This document shows, in pieces, positions 57,894-64,000 of a stretch of 64,000 nucleotides of DNA (its first letter is position 1; the number at the start of each line of letters is the position of its first letter). Both the position numbers and the translations under genes were made by a program. Source of the DNA: an uncultured Paracoccaceae bacterium (GTDB lineage Bacteria > Pseudomonadota > Alphaproteobacteria > Rhodobacterales > Rhodobacteraceae); contig CANLDA010000002.1 in NCBI GenBank assembly GCA_947489325.1, positions 310,001 through 374,000 on the forward strand, written 5' to 3'. The notes below the pieces were generated by a model. It did no database searches. It was not told the DNA's origin and was given only the letters and a program-made list of their open reading frames with translations.

Positions 57894-59501
57894 ATGTTTG
57901 AAGACCTTGTCGGTCATTTTGAGAAAACGCGGGATCGACGTATTCTTGACCTTTTCGCGGATGATCAACGAGTAAACGACTTCAGCATTACTTTGGGGGA
58001 TGTGCTGTTTGATTTCAGCCGTATCAATATTGACCCAGAAGCGCTTGATCTGTTGTGTGATCTGGCGGCCAAGGTCGATCTGAATAAAAAACGACAAGAC
58101 ATGTTTTCCGGTGTGCATATCAATCGCACCGAAGATCGTGCAGTGTTGCATACGGCGCTACGTCGCCCAGAAACTGACAGCCTGATTGTAGATGGCATAG
58201 ATGTTGTGCCGGGTGTGCATGACACATTGCGCCGGATGGCTGCGTTTTGTGATGACGTGCGTGAAGGCCGTTTTCAAGGGCAGGGCGGGGCGATCACCGA
58301 TGTGATCAACATTGGTATTGGTGGATCTGACCTTGGGCCGGATGTGGCCTGTCAAGCATTGGCACCGTATCATGACGGGCCAAAAACGCATTTTGTGTCT
58401 AATATTGACAGCGCGGACATCACCGAAACACTGGGTGGATTGAACCCGGAAACCACGCTGGTGATCGTGGCCTCAAAATCGTTCACTACTTTTGAAACGA
58501 TGTTAAACGCGCGCACGACAATGAATTGGATGGGGCAGGTGGTGGAAAATCCACGGGCTCAGTTCGTGGCGATTTCAAGCGCTCTTGAGGAAACAGAGGC
58601 CTTTGGCATTTCAGAGGATCGGGTGTTTGGTTTTGAGAATTGGGTTGGGGGACGGTATTCGATTTGGGGCCCGATCGGCCTAAGCCTCATGTTGGCCGTT
58701 GGTCCGGATGATTTCGCGGAGTTTCTCGCGGGCGGTCACGACATGGATCGCCATTTTTGCACGGCGGAGTGGCGCAAAAACATTCCTGTCATGATGGCGT
58801 TGGTTGGAATTTGGCACAGTCAGGTTTGTGGCCATGCAACGCGCGCAGTCATTCCTTATGACAATCGCATGGCGCGACTGCCTGCCTATTTGCAGCAGTT
58901 GGAAATGGAATCCAACGGCAAGCGGGTCGATATGGATGGCAATCCGGTAGATTACCATACAGGGCCTGTTGTTTGGGGAGAGCCGGGCACCAATGGACAG
59001 CATGCATTTTTCCAGCTGATTCATCAGGGCACGCGTATTGTACCGTGTGAATTTCTGATTGCCGCGCGGGGACATGAACCCGAATTGCACCACCACCATC
59101 AGGCGGTGATTGCCAATTGTCTGGCGCAGGCAGAAGCCTTGATGAAAGGTCGCTCTCGTGAGCAGGCGCGCGAAATGTTGCGCGCCCAAGGTGTTGAAGG
59201 CGACGCGCTTGAGCGACTGGCACGTCATCGTGAATTCCCCGGCAATCGCCCCTCGGTTACATTGGCCTATCCACAACTGACGCCACGGATGTTGGGGCGC
59301 ATCATCGCGCTCTATGAGCATCGTGTGTTTGTCGAAGGGGTGATTTTGGGGATTAATTCTTTTGATCAATGGGGTGTTGAACTGGGCAAAGAGCTGGCGA
59401 AATCTCTGTTGAATGCAGTGTCAGAACACCGCCCTTCCCGCAGTGCGGGACCGGGGACGCAGAACATCTTGTCCTTTCTGCGTGAATTTGATCCCGACTA
59501 A
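57894..59501 (+). CDS. pgi: Glucose-6-phosphate isomerase
   Basis: A 535-residue isomerase linking glucose- and fructose-6-phosphate. Sugar-binding segments are GIGGSDLGPDVA, ASKSFTTFET and VGGRYSIWG, with NGQHAFFQLIHQG later. With zwf and pgl it lets fructose phosphates re-enter the Entner-Doudoroff route. Confidence 0.95.
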   Translation: MFEDLVGHFEKTRDRRILDLFADDQRVNDFSITLGDVLFDFSRINIDPEALDLLCDLAAKVDLNKKRQDMFSGVHINRTEDRAVLHTALRRPETDSLIVDGIDVVPGVHDTLRRMAAFCDDVREGRFQGQGGAITDVINIGIGGSDLGPDVACQALAPYHDGPKTHFVSNIDSADITETLGGLNPETTLVIVASKSFTTFETMLNARTTMNWMGQVVENPRAQFVAISSALEETEAFGISEDRVFGFENWVGGRYSIWGPIGLSLMLAVGPDDFAEFLAGGHDMDRHFCTAEWRKNIPVMMALVGIWHSQVCGHATRAVIPYDNRMARLPAYLQQLEMESNGKRVDMDGNPVDYHTGPVVWGEPGTNGQHAFFQLIHQGTRIVPCEFLIAARGHEPELHHHHQAVIANCLAQAEALMKGRSREQAREMLRAQGVEGDALERLARHREFPGNRPSVTLAYPQLTPRMLGRIIALYEHRVFVEGVILGINSFDQWGVELGKELAKSLLNAVSEHRPSRSAGPGTQNILSFLREFDPD

Positions 59502-59646
59502 CCTCAGATTTCCATAATCACACAAGAGTGATCGTCGCGTTCATACCCGTTCAGCGGCCCTGAATTGCTGAGAAATGCATCGACAAGGGTTTGCTCTACG
59601 CAACGTCAAAGCTGACCAATTGGAAAAATTTCTTTCTCAAACACGC

Positions 59647-59658
59647 AAGCACGTGCTT
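59647..59658. promoter_or_regulatory. Palindrome upstream of the coxSLM-type cluster
   Basis: AAGCACGTGCTT is a perfect 12-bp palindrome 42 bases before the first ATG. It may be an operator. The rest of the 198-base gap after pgi has no gene. Confidence 0.4.
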
Positions 59659-59699
59659 AACTTCGCTTAGTACCAAAAAAATAAACTTGGGAGGAGCCA

Positions 59700-60185
59700 A
59701 TGTCACAGGTCACAATGACTGTGAATGGCAAGACTGCGACCGGCGATGTCGAAGGCCGCACCTTGCTCAGCCAATTCCTGCGGGAAAATCTGAACCTTAC
59801 TGGAACGCATGTGGGCTGTGATACCAGCCAATGCGGCGCATGTGTTGTGCATGTGGATGGAAAAGCCGTGAAAAGCTGCACCATGCTGGCACTAGAGGCC
59901 GAGGGCGCCGATGTGGCAACCATCGAAGGCCAAGCTGCACCTGATGGCACATTGAATACAATTCAACAGGCGTTTCAGGATCATCACGGATTGCAATGCG
60001 GGTTTTGCACCCCCGGCATGGTGATGAGCGCAGCGGCCTTGTTGAAAGACAACCCAAAGCCGACTGAGACCGAAGTCCGCGACTATTTGGAAGGCAATAT
60101 TTGTCGCTGCACGGGATATCACAACATCGTCAAGGCGATCATGGCCGCAAGTGGTCAAGATGTGAGCAGCATCGCAGCGGAATAA
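59700..60185 (+). CDS. coxS: 2Fe-2S subunit of a molybdenum hydroxylase (CoxS-like)
   Basis: A 161-residue subunit with two 2Fe-2S sites: plant-type [21 protein letters not shown]-like spacing (C42-x4-C-x2-C-x11-C) and the second site with CGFCTPGM and CRCTGYH. It passes electrons from the molybdenum site to FAD. A strong GGGAGGAG site precedes the ATG. Confidence 0.9.
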   Translation: MSQVTMTVNGKTATGDVEGRTLLSQFLRENLNLTGTHVGCDTSQCGACVVHVDGKAVKSCTMLALEAEGADVATIEGQAAPDGTLNTIQQAFQDHHGLQCGFCTPGMVMSAAALLKDNPKPTETEVRDYLEGNICRCTGYHNIVKAIMAASGQDVSSIAAE

Positions 60186-60291
60186 ACCCTGGAGACCGCG
60201 TCAGGAGAAGGGCGCGGATTTTCGAGTGTTTCTGGAACAATGGAAGAGATGGTCACGCTTTAGGTGATCTCGATTTCAGGGAGGAATTTAA

Positions 60292-62655
60292 ATGCCAAAA
60301 GATCATGGTATTGGCGCCAGTCCAAAACGGCGCGAAGATATCCGGTTTTTAACCGGCGAAGGCAATTACACAGATGATATGAACGTACATGGGCAAGCCT
60401 ATGTGCATTTCCTGCGCTCTGATGTGGCGCATGGGCGCATTGTGAATGTGGATACGGCTGATGCTGCGGCAATGCCCGGCGTTGTGCGCATCTTTACAGG
60501 CGATGATTTTGCAGATGTTGGCAGCATCCCATGCGGATGGCTTGTGACGGACCGCTTTGGCGAGCCAATGCAAGAGCCTGCGCACCCAGTATTGGCGCAA
60601 GGAAAAGTGCGCCATGTGGGCGATCCAATTGCAGCAGTTGTGGCTGACAGTCTGGAACAAGCCCGTGATGCCGCCGAGGCGATCTCTGTGGAGATCGAAG
60701 AACTGCCTGCGGTCGTGGATATGGCGTCAGCACTGCAGGATGGCTCTGTTAAGGTGCATGATGATCTGAAAAACAACCTTTGTTATGATTGGGGGTTTGT
60801 TGAGGAAAACCGTGATGCGGTTGATGCGGCGATCAAAGGGGCGGCGCATGTCACGACGCTTGAGTTGCGCAATCAACGCCTTGTGGCCAACCCGATGGAG
60901 CCGCGTGTGGCAATCGGCGAGTATAGCCGGTCCACAGGTGAACATACGTTACATACAACAAGCCAAAACCCGCATGTGATCCGCCTATTGATGGGGGCCT
61001 TTGTGTTGGGCATTCCAGAGCACAAGTTACGAGTTGTGGCACCTGATGTTGGGGGAGGGTTTGGATCGAAAATTTTCCACTACGCAGAAGAAGCATTCTG
61101 TACCTTTGCTGCTAAGGCAGTTAATCGGCCAGTCAAATGGACCAGTACCCGATCAGAGGCATTCATGAGCGATGCCCATGGCCGTGATCACGTAACCAAA
61201 ATTGAATTGGCGCTGGATGCAGACAATAACTTTGTTGCCCTGCGTACTGACACAATGGCCAATATGGGGGCGTATTTGTCGACGTTTTCGACATCCGTTC
61301 CGACATGGCTGCATGGCACTTTGATGGCCGGCAACTATAAGACACCGCTGATTTATGTGAATGTGAAGGCGGTCTTTACAAACACTGTGCCGGTGGATGC
61401 CTACCGCGGCGCGGGGCGCCCCGAAGCGACATTCCAACTTGAACGAGTGATCGACAAAGCGGCGCGCGAGTTGGGTGTTGATCCGATTGCCCTGCGACGA
61501 CAAAATTTTGTGACCGAGTTCCCATATGCAACGCCAGTGGCGGTAGAATATGATACCGGGGATTATGTCGCGACGATGGACAAACTTGAAGAGATTGCTG
61601 ATCTTTCAGGATTTGAATCGCGGCGGGCTGAAAGTGCGGCGCGTGGAAAATTGCGTGGTCTTGGGGTCAATTGTTACATTGAGGCTTGCGGCATCGCGCC
61701 CAGTAACCTTGTTGGGCAATTGGGCGCGCGGGCAGGTCTGTATGATGCCGCGACAGTGCGTGTGAATGCAACAGGATCAATTTCCGTAATGGTTGGCGCA
61801 CACAGTCATGGTCAAGGGCATGAAACATCCTTTCCGCAGGTTGTTGCGGATATGTTGGGCATAGATGCGGATATGATTGATATCGTGCATGGTGATACCT
61901 CAAAAATTCCGTTTGGGATGGGCACCTATGGGTCTCGGTCGCTTGCGGTATGTGGCTCAGCCATGGTGCGCGCTACTGAGAAGATCATAGCTAAATCCAA
62001 GAAAATCGCTGCTCATTTGATGGAAGCATCTGATGCTGATATCGAGCTGAAGGATGGGCAGTTCACCGTCGCGGGCACGGACAAATCCGTGGCCTGGGGG
62101 GATGTGACGCTGGCGGCCTACGTGCCTCATAATTATCCTCTTGAGGATATTGAACCGGGGCTGGAGGAAACCGCCTTTTATGATCCGGCGAATTTCACTT
62201 ATCCAGCAGGGGCCTATGCCTGCGAGGTTGAGGTCGACCAAGAAACCGGCAAAGTGACCATTGAGCGGTTCAGCGCGGCGGATGATTTTGGCAATATCAT
62301 CAATCCGATGATCGTGGATGGTCAGGTACATGGTGGCATTGGTCAGGGCATCGGTCAGGCGTTGTTGGAAAACTGTGTCTATGACGACAACGGTCAGTTA
62401 CTCAGCGCATCCTATATGGATTACGCGATGCCGCGTGCCGATGAGGTGCCGTTTTATGCGGTGGATCATTCGTGTCAAACACCCTGTACGCATAATCCAT
62501 TGGGCGTAAAAGGCTGTGGCGAAGCTGGCGCGATTGGCAGCCCACCTTCAGTGGTGAATGCAGTGATTGATGCGTTGCAATCAGGTGGCCATGACGTGAC
62601 CCACATTGATATGCCCGTATCCCCAAGCCGCGTTTGGGCGGCAATGAACCAGTAA
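60292..62655 (+). CDS. coxL: Molybdopterin large subunit, form II CO-dehydrogenase-like
   Basis: A 787-residue catalytic subunit. The active-site loop is AYRGAGRPEATF, the form II signature, not the AYRCSFR of true form I CO dehydrogenase. Molybdopterin-binding segments are GGGFGSKI and the catalytic Glu is in GCGEAGAIG. The actual substrate is uncertain: form II enzymes may oxidise CO poorly or use other compounds. Confidence 0.88.
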   Translation: MPKDHGIGASPKRREDIRFLTGEGNYTDDMNVHGQAYVHFLRSDVAHGRIVNVDTADAAAMPGVVRIFTGDDFADVGSIPCGWLVTDRFGEPMQEPAHPVLAQGKVRHVGDPIAAVVADSLEQARDAAEAISVEIEELPAVVDMASALQDGSVKVHDDLKNNLCYDWGFVEENRDAVDAAIKGAAHVTTLELRNQRLVANPMEPRVAIGEYSRSTGEHTLHTTSQNPHVIRLLMGAFVLGIPEHKLRVVAPDVGGGFGSKIFHYAEEAFCTFAAKAVNRPVKWTSTRSEAFMSDAHGRDHVTKIELALDADNNFVALRTDTMANMGAYLSTFSTSVPTWLHGTLMAGNYKTPLIYVNVKAVFTNTVPVDAYRGAGRPEATFQLERVIDKAARELGVDPIALRRQNFVTEFPYATPVAVEYDTGDYVATMDKLEEIADLSGFESRRAESAARGKLRGLGVNCYIEACGIAPSNLVGQLGARAGLYDAATVRVNATGSISVMVGAHSHGQGHETSFPQVVADMLGIDADMIDIVHGDTSKIPFGMGTYGSRSLAVCGSAMVRATEKIIAKSKKIAAHLMEASDADIELKDGQFTVAGTDKSVAWGDVTLAAYVPHNYPLEDIEPGLEETAFYDPANFTYPAGAYACEVEVDQETGKVTIERFSAADDFGNIINPMIVDGQVHGGIGQGIGQALLENCVYDDNGQLLSASYMDYAMPRADEVPFYAVDHSCQTPCTHNPLGVKGCGEAGAIGSPPSVVNAVIDALQSGGHDVTHIDMPVSPSRVWAAMNQ

Positions 62656-62666
62656 GGAGAGCTGAG

Positions 62667-63455
62667 ATGTATAGTTTCGATTTTGAAAAGCCCTCCACAA
62701 TCGCGGATGCGGTTGCGGCGCTGGCGGATGATGACGCGCAAGCATTGGCAGGGGGACAAACGCTGATTCCTACACTAAAGCAGCGCCTCGCCAGTCCTGA
62801 AAAACTGATAAGCCTGACCGGTATTCCTGAGTTGCAGGGCATCTGCACAGGGGATAATGGCGCGTTGTGTATCGGTGCGGGGACGACCCATGCGGATGTT
62901 GCTGCCGGGGCGGGGGCGTTTCCGGCGCTTGCGGCACTTGCGGGTAACATCGGCGATCCGGCAGTGCGCAGTCGCGGCACCATCGGTGGCTCGGTTGCCA
63001 ATAATGATCCGTCGGCCTGCTATCCGGCAGCGGTTTTGGGGGCAGGGGCCACGGTTGTGACCAATGCGCGCGAGATCGCGGCGGATGATTTTTTTGACGG
63101 GTTGTTTGAAACAGCGCTGGAAGAGGGGGAAATCATCACCGAGGTGCGGTTTCCCATTCCTGAGGTCGCCAATTACCAGAAGTTCGAACAACCTGCGTCA
63201 CGCTTTGCGCTTGTTGGGGTGTTTGTGGTCAAGTTCGCAGATGGCGTGCGGGTGGCTGTGACAGGGGCGTCTGAAGAAGGGGTGTTCCGTTGGAGAGAGG
63301 CTGAAAATGCGCTGAGCAATGGTATGGATGCAGCCCTGATCGAAGGTATGTCCCCAAATGCGGATGACATGATCACCGATCTGCACGGATCCGCCGCATA
63401 TCGGGCGCATCTGGTTGGGGTTATGACCCGGCGCGCCGTGGCCGCAGCGAATTAA
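62667..63455 (+). CDS. coxM: FAD subunit of a molybdenum hydroxylase (CoxM-like)
   Basis: A 262-residue FAD-binding subunit: LAGGQTLIPTLKQRL, then NIGDPAVRSRGTIGGSVAN. The S-L-M order fits form II clusters. The ATG at 62667 after AAGGAGAG is preferred. No maturation genes (coxD-G) follow; a terminator does. Confidence 0.9.
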   Translation: MYSFDFEKPSTIADAVAALADDDAQALAGGQTLIPTLKQRLASPEKLISLTGIPELQGICTGDNGALCIGAGTTHADVAAGAGAFPALAALAGNIGDPAVRSRGTIGGSVANNDPSACYPAAVLGAGATVVTNAREIAADDFFDGLFETALEEGEIITEVRFPIPEVANYQKFEQPASRFALVGVFVVKFADGVRVAVTGASEEGVFRWREAENALSNGMDAALIEGMSPNADDMITDLHGSAAYRAHLVGVMTRRAVAAAN

Positions 63456-63480
63456 GAAGAAAATCTAAAATATCTATAAA

Positions 63481-63511
63481 TGACCCGTCCTAGTGGCGGG
63501 TCATTTTTTTT
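63481..63511 (+). terminator. Intrinsic terminator after the coxSLM-type genes
   Basis: TGACCCG (63481-63487) and CGGGTCA (63497-63503), then eight T residues. It overlaps the end of the convergent partial gene. Confidence 0.85.
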
Positions 63512-64000
63512 GAAATATCTTGTAGCAAGATTTGCGTTCGCCCGGCCAGATCGCGGATATTTTCAGCGATGAGTTTAAATCCACAGCCTGCGTCCCCAAC
63601 CCGTGCTGCTTCAATCGAGGCGTTGATGGCGATAAGGTGGATGCTGCGTCCCATGATTTCCGCCGCCTCAACAGTTTGCATTGTATCCCCAAGCCGGGCC
63701 TGATCGCGCCGGTTTTGTTCCTTGCGCAACGTGCTTGTCATTTCGGTCAGAAAGTCTGTGACCAAGGGTTCGATGTGGGCAAGGGCAAGCGTGCGAAAAT
63801 TATCAATCTGACGCAGGGCATCAAGGGGGGTGTCTGAATGCTGCACGATTGGATCATAAACAAGGGTAAGTGCTTCAAGCGCCTTTTGTTGTGTTTGCAA
63901 AAATGAAGACGGCGGTGTGAAATCAACAGGTTTCAACAGCTCTGCAATTTGAGAATTCAGCATCCCGTATGCGCGGGTAATGCGGCTTAAAGACGTTTTT
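63490..64000 (-). CDS. MCP-like signalling protein, partial
   Basis: The C-terminal part of a protein open to the window edge (at least 169 residues). The region IHLIAINASIEAARVGDAG, then FKLIAENIRDLAGRT resembles the hairpin tip of chemoreceptor signalling domains. It is short for an MCP and has no methylation region in view. The ATG at 63961-63963 may be internal, since the frame stays open to 64000. Confidence 0.6.
   Translation of the reverse strand, partial: KTSLSRITRAYGMLNSQIAELLKPVDFTPPSSFLQTQQKALEALTLVYDPIVQHSDTPLDALRQIDNFRTLALAHIEPLVTDFLTEMTSTLRKEQNRRDQARLGDTMQTVEAAEIMGRSIHLIAINASIEAARVGDAGCGFKLIAENIRDLAGRTQILLQDISKKMTRH

Overview
The window is alphaproteobacterial and most likely from the Rhodobacteraceae (Roseobacter group). 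Supporting signs are the gene neighbourhoods (usg beside gyrA, ribbon-helix-helix/DUF4169/AroQ-like/fumC, a zwf-pgl-pgi operon), a form II CO-dehydrogenase-like SLM cluster, moderate-to-high GC, and a 27-bp intergenic repeat found in three places on the chromosome. About 1-40150 is one partial prophage. 40148-64000 is ordinary chromosome.

Prophage layout. The left end lies outside the window: no integrase, primase or helicase is visible. From left to right: a leftward XRE repressor and divergent rightward early genes with shared TTGAC/GTCAA operators (22-1290); a short cassette of leftward genes (1620-2768); an early operon of overlapping small genes, an HNH nuclease, zinc-finger proteins, an adenine-MTase-like protein and a large cytosine-5 methyltransferase (2767-7232); a DUF1376-like replication protein followed by a CTGAAAT iteron cluster (7265-7966); a NusG paralogue followed by a strong promoter, a structured leader of about 165 nt and an intrinsic terminator (8692-9624), which matches the logic of the lambda Q/pR'/6S/tR' switch; a terminator-flanked secreted-protein gene; a candidate cos site; then a lambda-type head module (Nu1, A, B, W, C/Nu3, D, E, FI, FII) joined to a P2-type contractile tail module (V, W, J, I, H, FI sheath, FII tube, E/E' by -1 frameshift, T, U, X, D). 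The virion is therefore predicted to be a myovirus with a lambda-like head.

After the tail come the lysis genes (holin candidate, small membrane protein, amidase, nested i-/o-spanin), a low-GC leftward membrane-protein gene, two small genes, a D12-class adenine methylase, and a leftward right-end block. That block has two 26-residue single-TM peptides around a small HTH-like protein under a twin-operator promoter, an ASCH-like protein and a Gp37/Gp68 (DUF5131) protein. The right end abuts the 3' end of a CAU-anticodon tRNA (probably Ile2), the likely attachment site, with short repeats beside it.

Chromosome: purM-purN, rnd, a lipoprotein, a SufE-like protein, the RHH/DUF4169/AroQ-like/fumC block, trmJ, ctaA, an M32 carboxypeptidase, a LysE-type exporter, gyrA, usg, a radical SAM protein, zwf-pgl-pgi (the Entner-Doudoroff/oxidative pentose phosphate entry), coxSLM-type molybdenum hydroxylase genes, and a partial MCP-like protein at the right edge.

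All calls come from reading the sequence and recalled family knowledge; no database search was run.
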